Shown piece by piece: positions 13,302 to 25,694 of a stretch of 64,000 nt of DNA. Made by a program: the position numbers and the translations under genes. Numbering within the stretch: the stretch's first letter is position 1; every line of letters begins with the position of its first letter. The notes beneath the pieces are model-generated. The model saw only the letters and a program-made list of their open reading frames with translations. It was not told the DNA's origin and did no database searches. This stretch comes from Haematobia irritans (Eukaryota > Arthropoda > Insecta > Diptera > Muscidae): assembly GCF_050003625.1 (NCBI RefSeq), contig NC_134400.1, forward strand, positions 51,960,066-52,024,065, written 5' to 3'.

Positions 13302-14518
13302 TGTATTTTTGTGCGCAAAGTACAGGAAGCAGTTTGAGTCCCATCGTCCTCAAATTTGGCATAGGGCCGTTTCTTGGGACAGAGACAATCGCTATTGATT
13401 TTGGAAAAAATCGGCTCAGATTTAGATAAAGCTGTATCCCCGATCTGGTCATAATTGGCGTGTTTATCCACCGATGCTCTTCAAATTCCTTACATCCGAA
13501 TATTTAATGAGTCTCGGAAAACTTGCAAAATATTAACCAAATCGATTCAGATTAAGATATAGCTCCCATATATATCATTCCTCCGATTTAGACTTATATG
13601 GGAATAGAGGCCAAAGTTTACTACCGATTTGCGTGAAATTTTGCACAGAGAGTAGAACTGACATTCTACCAATGCTTGCTAAATTTGATTGAAATCAATA
13701 CAGATTTAGATATAGTTCACCTATATAGCATTCGTCCGATTTGGACTTATAGGGCCTCAAAAGCCAGAGTTTTGGCCTCAATTGCTTCCAATTTTGCACA
13801 AGGAGTACGTTTAATAATATCGGTAGATGTGCCAAATTTGGTTGAAATCGGTTCAGATTTAGATATAGCTCCCATATATATCTTTCGTCCGATTTGAACT
13901 TATATGACCACAAAAGTCTGAGTTTTGCCGTGATTTGCTTCAAATTTTGTACAAGGGGTACGTTTAATAGTATCGTTAAGTGTGTCACATTTTGTTAAAA
14001 TCGGTTCAGATTTAGATATAGCTCACATATATATCTTACCCGATTTGGACTTATATGGTCTCAAAAGCCAGAGTTTTGCCCTGGCTTACTTCAAATTTTG
14101 CACAAGCGGTACTTTTAACGATACTATTGTATGTGCCAAATATGGGCAAAATCGATTCAGATTTAGATATAGCTCCCATACACGCAAAGAAAAAAAAACG
14201 TTTGGAAAACGTGTACCGAAAACGTTTTTCTTTTGTTAGAGTTTTTTGAATTGCTTCGAAAATTTTAAATTTTTGTCACCAAAAAAATTCGTTTTTTAGA
14301 AAATTTTTATTTTTTCAATAAAAAAAAGTTATTTTTGAAACAACAACAGAGTCCATTTCGTTTATATCAAACACTGTTCTTTTCTGACTTTTGGTCTTTA
14401 ATAAAACACATTTTACAATTCAAAATTTAATATAGTACAATGTCATGTTGAACATTTTTTCGGAATCTTCCGAACATATGTAGAATGTATGTAAAAAAAA
14501 AACAAAAAAAAAAAACTT

Positions 14519-14590
14519 TGGTCGAAGCAGGGATCGAACCCACGACCCTTGGCATGAGAGTCGGACGTAGCAACCACTGCTACACGGTGC
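14519..14590 (-). pseudogene. tRNA-like module in T2
   Basis: The minus strand carries GGCACCGTGTAGCAGTGGTT and GTGGGTTCGATCCCTGC (A and B boxes), the counterpart of 12889-12961. Confidence 0.6.
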
Positions 14591-14705
14591 CAAACTAAAT
14601 GTTTGTTTCTGTTAAATAAACTTTGTTTATTCGGTTCGTGGGCGCCGCAAGCTATGCTATATAAATATAACTTATATGGATAATTATCTATTGATGACCA
14701 CAACA

Positions 14706-14777
14706 GGTACATAGCTCAGTGGTTAGTGTGTTGGCTTACAAAGTGCATGGTCCGCGGTTCGATTCTCTGTCCAGGCG
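14706..14777 (+). pseudogene. tRNA-like module in T2
   Basis: GGTACATAGCTCAGTGGTTA, TTGGCTTACAAAGTGCATGG and GCGGTTCGATTCTCTG, the counterpart of 12701-12772. Several changes are confined to arms and loops. Confidence 0.6.
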
Positions 14778-15771
14778 AAAGGTAAAAAAATTTTCAAAAT
14801 TTATAAATTCGTATAATTTCTTCTACATTGTTGGTATTACAGGAAAAGGTGTTAAGAACTAAAAAAAACTCGTGGATGTGAGAAAGATGTGAGGGAAAAT
14901 GCAATTAGCAAAAAAATTTTTTTTTTAGTTAGTCTTATGAAATTGTTTTTACATCCTGGAAAAGAATAAATGTTTATCACAAAAAGTATATACTTTTCTT
15001 CCAAATACACTTCCTTACAGCGAAAAGCAAATAATAAACGAACTTTGTTTGTCTAAAATTTCGTTTAGGAGGGAAGAATTATTTTTTTGCGTGTATATAT
15101 CTTCCAGGGGGGCCAAAGTTATATTCCCATTTACGTGAAATTTCGCATAGATAGCAGAATTATTATTCTAACTATACATGCCAAATTGAGTCAAAATCGG
15201 TTCAGATTATATATAGCTCCCATATATGGCCTCAAAATCCAGGGTTTTGCCGTGATTTGCTTCAAATTTCGCGCAAGGAATGCGTTTAGTAATATCGGTA
15301 AATGTGCTAAATTTGGTTGAAATCGGCTCAGATTTAGATATGACTCCCATATATATCTTCCGTCCTATTTGCACTCATATGACCAGGGGGGCCAAAGTTA
15401 TACTCCCGTTTACGTGAAATTTCGCATATATAGCAGAATTATTATTCTAACTATACATGTCAAATTTAGTCAAAATCGGTTCAGATTATATATAGCTCCC
15501 ATATATACGTACACCAGAGTTGGGGAAATATGATAGACTGTTACACATTTTAGACCCATTTTCAATGGAAGTTTCCTCCAATTAACTGGATAGCGTTAGC
15601 CGATTTAAATTTTAATTCTAGAGGTTTTGTAGAAGTAAAAAAATTGTTTCCTTTATATAGCTTCCAGCAAATGTGAAGTAGTTGAGATGGTAACACAAAT
15701 TTTGGCCTACATTGGGGTGAATGTTATAATATAGTCGGCCCCGCCCGACTTTAGACTTTACTTACTTGTTT

Positions 15772-16674
15772 TTGCTGGGAAATTGTATGTCCCAAAATTT
15801 AGCTTGCATATTACCTCAATATTTTTTAAAGCAGTAATAATCTTCATATTCGAAGGTTTACTAGGCATTGCGAAGCTACTCTTGTATGTTCGAAGGCAAC
15901 TTTAACATAGGCAATTTTATCTTTCTTTGAAGACCATAAATATTGGCATTTACTTTGTATTTTTTTTATAATTCTTGCGCTACAGGAGTCAATAACCTGG
16001 CGAACATCATAAGTATTTGCATTGCGTTGTTTTGTTTTGGCGTGAAAAACAATATCATTGTCGTCATTTGTTTATCAAGGTTTCTTATTCTTCTAATCTG
16101 TAGCGAGGCGTGCAATTCTATCACAAGCAATGACACATGTCCATGCCTCCATTGCAAATGCATTCACTCGTTAATAATTTGGCAAGAGGCATGTACATGT
16201 GTGTCTACTTGATTTATTTCAATATTTTTGAATTTGAATGAATATTGTTTTGAATTCGCTTTCATTTGATTTCTGCCGATATGAAGGGAACATGCCGTTG
16301 CTGTTGTCTTATTTTGCCCAGCAAAAAAAAAGTGGGCCATATCAGGCGAGAGTCAATCATGGCTTTTAAAAATACAATTTAAAATTTAATGGGTTTGTTG
16401 AATTAATGACAAATTTTTTGAAGGAAATGTTACAGACGTTGTACGCGACGACATACAGCATGAATCAAATGTCACTCACCTAAATAAAGGATATCAGTCA
16501 ATACTTTGCCAAGACATTAATAGGTTTTTGGTTTAATTTTACTGTGATCTTAAATGTTTTCTATGAATCAGATAATGATGATAATCGTAGAAGCAAATTT
16601 CAGAGATGCAGCCACGCCCTATATTTTTTGAGGCGAAGTTTACAAGATAAATGTATGTAGAGGTTAAATTAAAA
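15772..16674. other. Unassigned AT-rich DNA
   Basis: No domain-bearing ORF, terminal repeat or tandem array is recognisable. A short frame at 15943-16212 has no known motif. Confidence 0.4.
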
Positions 16675-16824
16675 CCGAAGGTTCAGGCCAGGCCAGGCCG
16701 AATCAGTTACCCACAATCGAATTACTTGGGTTGTGGTAAAAGCTGCCAATGGCAAAGTATTTTACAATTTCTAAACGTTGTCTTCTAAATTGTGTGTTAG
16801 CCCATACGAAGTCTATGTTACATA
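16675..16824 (+). mobile_element. FamB head fragment
   Basis: CAGGCCAGGCCAGGCCGAAT followed by CCCACAATCGAATTACTTGG and GTCTTCTAAATTGTGTGTTA matches the FamB head. It is cut by the T3 insertion at a TA (16823-16824). Confidence 0.65.
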
Positions 16825-17728
16825 CACTGAAAAAAATATTATCGTCATGCCATATTTCATGTACTTAAAATCTTTTGTTTTAGGTTCCAAATAGTTAATT
16901 CTAGTTTCATATATTTGTAATTTGTATTCGATTATTACAACACCCCCAAAAAATCGCTACTTTAACATATGTTCCAAACATATTTTGCAGGAAACACATA
17001 TATTATTGGATACTGCCGAAACATTAATATGTTTGTTTTATGTGAACATATCATATGTTTGGAAACATTTTGAGCCCAAAAATATTATATGCTTGGAAGA
17101 ATTTTTCCCAAAGACGATTGTGCTCATTGCCTAACATACTCGTAATTTTCACTTCCTCGAAATATTTTAGTTCTTGGCACCTTTTTCTGTAATACAAATA
17201 ATGTTGAAGAAATTATTCACTTTTATAATTTTTTTAAATTTTACCTTTCGCCTGCACGGAGAAACGAACCGAGGACTATACAGCTTGTAAGCCAACAAAC
17301 TACCCACTGGACTACGTAGCTGTTATAGTCACCAGTAGATAATTATCGTTATAAGTTACACTTATATAGCATAGTTTGCAGCGCCCACGAGCCCATGCAA
17401 ACATAACATTATTTAACAGAAACATAAATTTGTTTGCCACGTGGACTCTCCCGTCAACTCTCCCGGTTTCCATCTCTATTTCTTTCTCTATACTCTCTCT
17501 GTCGCTTTGAATAAAATATCACAACATATGTATGTTTAGTCGAAATTTGTAAATTTATATATGTTTGCATTCACACATATGATTTTTATGAAACATTCAT
17601 GCCCCAAACATAGTATATTCTAACATATTAACATAGATGTCCCAAACATTTAGTGTTAGTTTAGGAACATTCCTTGTTTGCACTTAAATATATTGTGTTT
17701 TAAAATTGTGCCCGAAACACATTTTTTT
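16825..17728 (+). mobile_element. tRNA-cored TIR element, decayed copy T3
   Basis: The left end CACTGAAAAAAATATT follows a TA. The right end is uncertain, perhaps CATTTTTTTTG before TA at about 17728. Many AACATATGTTTGG-type motifs link it to T4 and T5. A tRNA-like remnant with ACGAACCGAGGAC (decayed B box) lies at 17250-17320 (minus), and a weaker one near 17370-17460. Confidence 0.55.
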
Positions 17729-19534
17729 TGTATCGGAACATATGAAAAACATATTTTTCTAATAATATAATAATTCTAATATATATTTTTCTAATATAAA
17801 AAATATGTTAGTCGATAGGCCATCATGAACGTTTACTCAGCAACCTGCACTTTTATTTCTTGTAATTAAAGCTACAATTTTACATATATTTACATGTATT
17901 TCGTTCAGTTTTGTAAGTTGATTTGTAAACCTTACCACCAAAGTTTAAGAGTTAGAGTTTTTTCAAAACCCGAAAAAATTTTAAGATATGTAAATATGTA
18001 GATAAAAATACCTTCCCAAATTTTGTGAAAAAAAATCATGTAGTGATACACTTACACACAATATGTATAACAATTTATAATTTTTTTTTAAATTAAAATA
18101 ATTAAAAATATATTGTGAAAATTCGGTTTATAATGTGGAAAAGTAAACAAAATAAAATTCAGTAAATATATGCATTAGTTGCCAAAAATAGTTCAAAATT
18201 ACTAAATCTTCTGCATTGGAAGAGTCCAAAATTTTTAAAGTAAATAATTTAATCATTGCACTTGTAGGAGTAAAATTATGATAAGTGTGAATATGTAACT
18301 CTAAAAAGGCTTTCAGCTATTGAAGTTAGCATACGATTTCTTAATTTGTTTGTAACTATGTCGAACATTGAAAATGCTCAACAGAAGCAGTAATGGTAAT
18401 GCATACTTACTTTTAGTTAGGAATTTGTTGTGACCTCCCGAGTCTTTTCTTCTTCAAATTCATGCCCGAATTGTTCCGAAGTTGTTTGAGTTTTGTTTTA
18501 ATATAAAATCCCCCCAAACGTAGAAAACACCTAAATTTGTGGGGAGAACTCCCAACTTGGCAACACTGATTTCGTTATCTATATCCCTCGTCGTTATATG
18601 TTTGCTCTATTTTCTCTCGCTCTCTCTAACGGAGACACTATGAGACTCAAGAATTTAAATCTGGGGACCGGTTGGTATGGGAAGACATGAGATTTGCTCT
18701 TTCAGGAGGTTCCGGCAAAATGATATATATGTGCAAATTTATTAAGGCAAAGTCGACTATCAACAATTTTGTTTTTTGCGGGAAGTTAGAGTGTAATCCA
18801 CATTGGGTTTAGCGAATTTATTCTTATAATTGGATGATAGTTTCTCTTTTTGTGATATATTGATAAAATTATAAAATAAACTGAAAAACAGTATGCCTGG
18901 TTCCAAACATTTTGTATTTACTCTAAGGATTTTTGGTATTGCTTCTGAGCCAAAAAGGAGAACATTTGAAGTAAGAATACTTTTAAACACACAATTCTCT
19001 TGTGTTTTGGGTACTTGATTCTAGGAAACAAATTTTAATTTATTGGTTTTTCACTTTTTTCTCCATTTTTAAGAAATTTTCAGAATTATTAAAGTACTGT
19101 AACGACGGGTTTTCCGTCCTTCGGCTGAGGTAAGCTCACGGGGCCAGGTGATGTCACAGAACGATTCGGTTTTGTGGACAATGAAGAGCGAGAAGGCAGA
19201 TCTTATGATTTTGTAGAGGAAATAGCGTTTATTGGCTTATGAACATGTACAAGGGGTTAAAAAAAAAAAAAAACTAAAAGTATTTGATGTCAGCGGATTG
19301 GCGGGTTCGACCGTTTCCTTTCATGTACAGATACCCAGTATTGTTTCAAGTTTTGATATATGCTAGCCCCATATAAATGGATCGCCCGATTTTGGGTCTT
19401 GAGCATCTACACATCGCAAAAAAAGTAGAGGACCATTTTGTCCATAAATAGGTGTGCTGAGTATGGTGTGAATCGGTCCATGTTTTTTTATGGTTGCCAC
19501 AGTTGGTAGAATTCTACCAAAACTAGTAGATTTT
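17729..19534. other. Unassigned AT-rich DNA with old repeat scraps
   Basis: Near 18655-18720 is a degenerate FamB unit (AATCTGGGGACCGGTTGGTA). From about 19097 a more GC-rich stretch (TAACGACGGGTTTTCCGTCC, through an A-run near 19260) could be part of an LTR, but there is no matching second copy here. Near 19340-19530 there are further mini-me-like traces. No gene is visible. Confidence 0.4.
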
Positions 19535-20198
19535 TATACCCTTCACCATAGGATATATAGTATATTAACTTTGTCATTCCGTTTGTAACACATCGAAATA
19601 TTGCTCTAAGACCCCTAACACACAAAAAATTATCACCAACATTTTTTCAATTAAACACTTAACTGAATTTGGAAACGGATTCAATTAATATGTTAATAGA
19701 TTCAATTAATTATTTAATCAAATCCCAATAAAAACCAATTAAAACAAGTATATACGGCCGTAAGTTCGGCCAGGCCGAAGCTTATGTACCCTCCATCATG
19801 GATTGCGTAGAAACTTCTTCTAAACACTGCCATCCACAATCGAATTACATAAATTGCGGTAACGCTTGCCGATGGCAAGGTATCTTAAAACCTTCTAACA
19901 CCATCTTCTAAATTGTATGTAAGTCCATACGTGGTATATATTAAATCAAACAAGTATATACGGCCGTAAGTTCGGCCAGGCCGAAGCTTATGTACCCTCC
20001 ATCATGGATTGCGTAGAATCTTCTTCTAAACACTGCCATCCACAATCGAATTACTTAAGTTGTGGTAACGCTTGCCGATGGCAAGGTATCTTAAAACCTC
20101 CTAACACCATCTTCTAAATTGTATGTAAGTCCATACGTGGTATATATTAAATCAAAAAAGATCGATCCAATACGTATATAATTCAGTTTGACAAAGTA

Positions 20199-20690
20199 GA
20201 CATACAATTTTGACAAAATTTTCTACAGAAATAAAATTTTAACAAAATTTTCTATAGAAATAAAATTTTCACAAAATTTTCTATAGAAATAAAATTTTAA
20301 GAAAATTTTCTATAGAAATAAAATTTTCACAAAATTTTCTATAGAAATAAAAATTTTGACAAAATATTCTATAGAAAGAAAATTTTGACAAAAATTTCTA
20401 CAGAAATAAAATTTTAACAAAATTTTCTATAGAAATAAAATCTTGGTAGATTATTTGTGGCTCGAGTGGCAACCATGATTATGAACCGAATAAAACTTGA
20501 ACAAAATTTTCTATAGAAATAAAATTTTGACAAAATTTTCTATAGAAATAAAATTTTGAAAATGATGAAAATTTTGTTATGAACCGAATAAAATTTTAAC
20601 AAAATTTTCTCTAGAAATAAAATTTTTACAGAATTTTCTATAGAAATAAAATTTTGACAAAATTTTCTATAGAAATAAAATTTTGGTAGA
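20199..20690. repeat. 29-bp minisatellite, first body copy
   Basis: Units at exact 29-base steps (CTATAG core at 20223, 20252, 20281), interrupted by a short unique piece GGCTCGAGTGGCAACCATGA. It is repeated at 22119-22610 in the second body copy. Confidence 0.9.
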
Positions 20691-20879
20691 TTATTTTTGG
20701 CTCTAGTGGCAACCATGATTATGAACCGATATGGACCAATTTTTATGTGATTGGACCAATTTTGGTATGGTTGTTAGCGACCATATACTAACACCATGTT
20801 CCTAATTTGAACCGGATTGGATGAATTTTGCTCCTCCAAGAGGCTCCGGAGGTCAAATCTGGAGAACGTTTTATATGGG

Positions 20880-21780
20880 GGCTATATATAATTATGGACC
20901 GATATGGACCAATGCTGGCACGGTTGTTAAAGATCATATACTAACACCATGTTCCAAATTACAACCTGCTTGGATGAAATTTGCTTCTCTTGGAGACTTC
21001 GCAAGCCAAATCTGGGGATCGGTTTATATGGGGGCTATATATAATTATGAACCGACGTAGACCAATTTTTGCATGGTTGTTAGAGACCATATACCAACAC
21101 CATGTACCAAATTTCAGCCGGATCGGATGAAATATGCTTCTGTTAGAGGCTCCACAAGCCAAATCTGGGGATCGGTTTATATGGGGGTTATATATAATTA
21201 TGGACCGCTGTGGACCAATTTTTGCATGATTGTTAGAGACCATATACCAACACCATGTACCAAATTTCAGCCGGATCGGATGAAATATGCTTCTCTTAGA
21301 GGCTCCACAAGCCAAATCTGGGGATCGGTTTATATGGGGGCTATATATAATTAAGGACCGATATGGACCAATTTTTGCATGGTTGTTAGAGACCATATAC
21401 CAACACCATGTACCAAATTTCAGCAGGATCGGATGTAATTTGCTTCTCTTTTAGGCTCCGCAAGCCAAATCTGGGGATCGGTTTATATGGGGGCTATATA
21501 TAATTATGGACCGATGTGAACCAATTTTTGCATGGTTGTTAGAGACCATATACCAACACCATGTACCAAATTTCAGCAGGATCGGATGAAATTTGCTTCT
21601 CTTTTAGGCTCCGCCAGCCAAATCTGGGGATCGGTTTATATGGGGGCTATATATAATTATAGACCGATGTGGACCAATTTTTGCATGGTTGTTAGAGACC
21701 ATATACCAACACCATGAACCAAATTTCAGCCAGATCGGATGAAATATGCTTCTGTTAGAGGCTCCACAAGCCAAATCTGA
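20880..21780. repeat. 153-bp tandem units of FamB
   Basis: GGTTTATATGGGGGCTATAT recurs at 153-base steps (the G run starts at 21030, 21183 and so on). Because 153 is divisible by three and the units lack stops, long frames appear on both strands (YMGAIYNYGPIWTNF-type on the plus strand, HAKIGPHRSIIIYSPHINRS-type on the minus). I read these as non-coding. Confidence 0.9.
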
Positions 21781-23420
21781 GGGTCCCTTTATATGGGGGC
21801 TATACGTAAAAGTGGACCGATATGGCCCATTTTCAATACCATCCGACCAACATCGATAACAACTACTTGTGCCAAGTTTCAAGTCGATAGCTTGTTTTGT
21901 TCGGAAGTTAGCGTGATTTCAACAGACGGACGGACGGACGGACATGCTTAGATCGACTCAGAATTTCACCACGACCCAGAATATATATACTTTATGGGGT
22001 CTTAGAGCAATATTTCGATGTGTTACAAACGGAATGACAAAGTTAATATACCCCCATCCTATGATGGAGGGTATAAAAAATTCGATCCAATACGTATATA
22101 ATTCAGTTTGACAAAGTAGACATACAATTTTGACAAAATTTTCTACAGAAATAAAATTTTAACAAAATTTTCTATAGAAATAAAATTTTCACAAAATTTT
22201 CTATAGAAATAAAATTTTAACAAAATTTTCTATAGAAATAAAATTTTCACAAAATTTTCTATAGAAATAAAAATTTTGACAAAATATTCTATAGAAAGAA
22301 AATTTTGACAAAAATTTCTACAGAAATAAAATTTTAACAAAATTTTCTATAGAAATAAAATCTTGGTAGATTGTTTGTGGCTCGAGTGGCAACCATGATT
22401 ATGAACCGAATAAAACTTGAACAAAATTTTCTATAAAAATAAAATTTTGACAAAATTTTCTATACAAATAAAATTTTGAAAATGATGAAAATTTTATTAT
22501 GAACCGAATAAAATTTTAACAAAATTTTCTCTAGAAATAAAATTTTTACAGAATTTTCTATAGAAATAAAATTTTGACAAAATTTTCTATAGAAATAAAA
22601 TTTTGGTAGATTATTTTTGGCTCTAGTGGCAACCATGATTATGAACCGATATGGACCAATTTTTATGTGATTGGACCAATTTTGGTATGGTTGTTAGCGA
22701 CCATATACTAACACCATGTTCCTAATTCGAACCGGATTGGATGAATTTTGCTCCTCCAAGAGGCTCCGGAGGTCAAATCTGGAGAACGTTTTATATGGGG
22801 GCTATATATAATTATGGACCGATATGGACCAATGCTGGCACGGTTGTTAAAGATCATATACTAACACCATGTTCCAAATTACAACCTGCTTGGATGAAAT
22901 TTGCTTCTCTTGGAGACTTCGCAAGCCAAATCTGGGGATCGGTTTATATGGGGGCTATATATAATTATGAACCGACGTAGACCAATTTTTGCATGGTTGT
23001 TAGAAACCATATACCAACACCATGTACCAAATTTCAGCCGGATCGGATGAAATATGCTTCTGTTAGAGGCTCCACAAGCCAAATCTGGGGATCGGTTTAT
23101 ATGGGGGTTATATATAATTATGGACCGATGTGGACCAATTTTTGCATGATTGTTAGAGACCATATACCAACACCATGTACCAAATTTCAGCCGGATCGGA
23201 TGAAACATGCTTCTCTTAGAGGCTCCACAAGCCAAATCTGGGGATCGGTTTATATGGGGTCTATATATAATTAAGGACCGATATGGACCAATTTTTGCAT
23301 GGTTGTTAGAGACCATATACCAACACCATGTACCAAATTTCAGCAGGATCGGATGAAATTTGCTTCTCTTTTAGGCTCCGCAAGCCAAATCTGGGGATCG
23401 GTTTATATGGGGGCTATATA

Positions 23421-24091
23421 AAGGGTGATTCTTTTGAGGTTAGGATTTTCATGCATTAGTATTTGACAGATCACGTGGGATTTCAGACATGGTGTCAAAG
23501 AGAAAGATGCTCAGTATGCTTTGACATTTCATCATGAATAGACTTACTAACGAGCAACGCTTGCAAATCATTGAATTTTATTACCAAAATCAGTGGTCGG
23601 TTCGAAATGTGTTTATCGACAAATTTTGTTCAGCGATGAGGCTCATTTCTGGTTGAATGGCTACGTAAATAAGCAAAATTGCCGCATTTGGAGTGAAGAG
23701 CAACCAGAAGCCGTTCAAGAACTGCCCATGCATCCCGAAAAATGCACTGTTTGGTGTGGTTTGTACGCTGGTGGAATCATTGGACCGTATTTTTTCAAAG
23801 ATGCTGTTGGACGCAACGTTACGGTGAATGGCGATCGCTATCGTTCGATGCTAACAAACTTTTTGTTGCCAAAAATGGAAGAACTGAATTTGGTTGACAT
23901 GTGGTTTCAACAAGATGGCGCTACATGCCACACAGCTCGCGATTCTATGGCCATTTTGAGGGAAAACTTCGGAGAACAATTCATCTCAAGAAATGGACCG
24001 GTAAGTTGGCCACCAAGATCATGCGATTTGACGCCTTTAGACTATTTTTTGTGGGGCTACGTCAAGTCTAAAGTCTACAGAAATAAGCCAG
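23421..24091 (+). mobile_element. DD41D-type mariner, copy B (internally deleted and 3'-truncated)
   Basis: Starts AAGGGTGATT after TA at 23419-23420. Reads MNRLTNEQRLQIIEFYYQNQ, then after a deletion that also shifts frame enters the catalytic domain at about 23614 (YRQILFSDEAHF, FQQDGATCH, TPLDYFLWG). It breaks off at AAATAAGCCAG, directly joined to GACCGATGTG of the FamB unit. The matching empty site in the first body copy (TATATA at about 21495-21500) shows that the 3' end of the mariner and about 8 flanking bases were lost together. Confidence 0.9.
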
Positions 24092-25076
24092 GACCGATGT
24101 GAACCAATTTTTGCATGGTTGTTAGAGACCATATACCAACACCATGTACCAAATTTCAGCAGGATCGGATGAAATTTGCTTCTCTTTTAGGCTCCGCAAG
24201 CCAAATCTGGGGATCGGTTTATATGGGGGCTATATATAATTATGGACCGATGTGGACCAATTTTTGCATGGTTGTTAGAGACCATATATCAACACCATGT
24301 ACCAAATTTCAGCCGGATCGGATGAAATATGCTTCTGTTAGAGGCTCCACAAGCCAAATCTGAGGGTCCCTTTATATGGGGGCTATACGTAAAAGTGGAC
24401 CGATATGGCCCATTTTCAATACCATCAGACCTACATCGATAACAACTACTTGTGCCAAGTTTCAAGTCGATAGCTTGTTTCGTTCGGAAGTTAGCGTGAT
24501 TTCAACAGACGGACGGACGGACGGACATGCTTAGATCGACTCAGAATTTCACCACGACCCAGAATATATATACTTTATGGGGTCTTAGAGCAATATTTCG
24601 ATGTGTTACAAACGGAATGACAAAGTTAATATACCCCCATCCTATGATGGAGGGTATAAAAATGATTGATATTTGTTACGTTTCCAATTAAAATATTAAT
24701 TGATTCAATCAATTTGTTAATCAATTCGGAAATAATTTTGAATTACAAACGTGATTGAAAATTTTCCCGTTTCCAATTACACATGTGATTGATCCAATCA
24801 CCTTTGTGATTGAAATTGAATAATTTTGAGCAATGGAAAGAGCGAAAAGAGAACAAGAGAATGGGTATTTATTCAACAAAGCATGATGGAGAGATCAGTC
24901 TGTGTAACTCGGCATTAAATTGCATTTTTGTTTTACCTGCCTTTTTCAGTTTGAACCCAAATAGAGAGCAGTATATCTGATATGTAAACTAATGAGCTGA
25001 ATTATGTAATGGTAAAAAAGTTATTTCTTTTGGATTTAAAAAAATGATAAATATCCGAAAATAATAAAAATATGTA

Positions 25077-25501
25077 TGTTACCGCCAAATCTCAATCACA
25101 ACTATAAAACATCGCTAGTGGTAACACACCCTAAAACTATTGAATTTTTATCAAATAATTATCGAATATATTATCGATTTTATTTATCGATTCTCTTTTG
25201 TACATCATTCTTATGTTACAGAAAATTATTCTTTTTCTCTAAAAAGTTGGTTGCGCGTAGAATACGCTAAGTATTAATATATAAAATTTTAATTTGTCTA
25301 TGGTTTTGATACCAAATAAGTAAGTTTATTAAAATTCGTGAACCATTACAAAATATAAATTAATGAATTTAATTTGTTATTAAAGGAATTTAAACATTTG
25401 GTTGTGTCAATAAAGATAGTCACGAAATAAATATTTCACTGAATTGAACCAATGTTTTTAAATCTAATCAGGCCATAGCGAACCTACTTTTTTTGGGAAC
25501 A
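25077..25501 (+). repeat. Left LTR of the BEL/Pao element
   Basis: Read against the right LTR, I find no differences over 425 bases. It contains a TCAATAAAGATAG segment near 25408 that could act as a polyadenylation signal. Identity of the LTRs means very recent insertion. Confidence 0.95.
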
Positions 25502-25694
25502 ATTTTAAATTCTTATTTGCTGAAAGTGAAGGATTAAAGAGCAAACTGTTGCAGCTGGAAACCAAATCTGTAATTAATCCTCTCCATATATATCCCGAGC
25601 AACTGACCATCAACGTGGATTACATAACCTCTACAGCATCGACCCCACATCAACTTTGATCGCAGTCTCTGCCACACGTAAGTACGCCTTAACC

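Larger units (their letters stand above)
14181..15093 (-). mobile_element. tRNA-cored TIR element, copy T2 (inverted relative to T1)
   Basis: CACGCAAAGAAAAA and TTTTTTTGCGTG ends, flanked by TA (14179-14180, 15094-15095). 913 bp. It is the same family as T1 in the opposite orientation, with the two tRNA-like modules at 14519-14590 (minus) and 14706-14777 (plus). It is inserted in a CCCATATATATCTTCC unit of the same FamA element as T1. Confidence 0.8.
12290..15771 (-). mobile_element. FamA element, complete but split by two tRNA-cored TIR elements
   Basis: The element runs 12290-12384, 13204-14180 and 15094-15771. It closes with the hairpin (GTCGGCCCCGCCCGAC near 15736) and CTTACTTGTTTTT. Both insertions lie at TA dinucleotides, and removing each with one TA restores the consensus FamA sequence. 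A strong GTCY tract is at 13249-13301. Confidence 0.8.
19744..24662 (+). mobile_element. FamB element with duplicated head and tandemly duplicated body
   Basis: Two copies of the ACAAGTATATACGGCCGTAA head (19744 and about 19951) are followed by two body copies, about 20162-22081 and 22082-24662. Before the mariner insertion the second body follows the first at an exact offset of 1920 bases with only scattered differences. After it the offset is 2583. Each body has the 29-bp minisatellite, 153-bp units, the GACGGACGGACGGAC tract and the TATACCCCCATCCTATGATG end. Confidence 0.85.

Noticed and set aside
19097..19330. LTR of another retrotransposon
   Set aside because: The GC-rich start looks LTR-like, but no second copy, target duplication or internal domain is present in the window.
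20959..21396. 145-residue minus frame and similar frames in FamB arrays
   Set aside because: They arise from 153-bp tandem units open on both strands, and the same units in other copies contain stops.
20800..24400. CRISPR-like regular repeats
   Set aside because: Units are contiguous without unique spacers and the context is a eukaryotic transposon.
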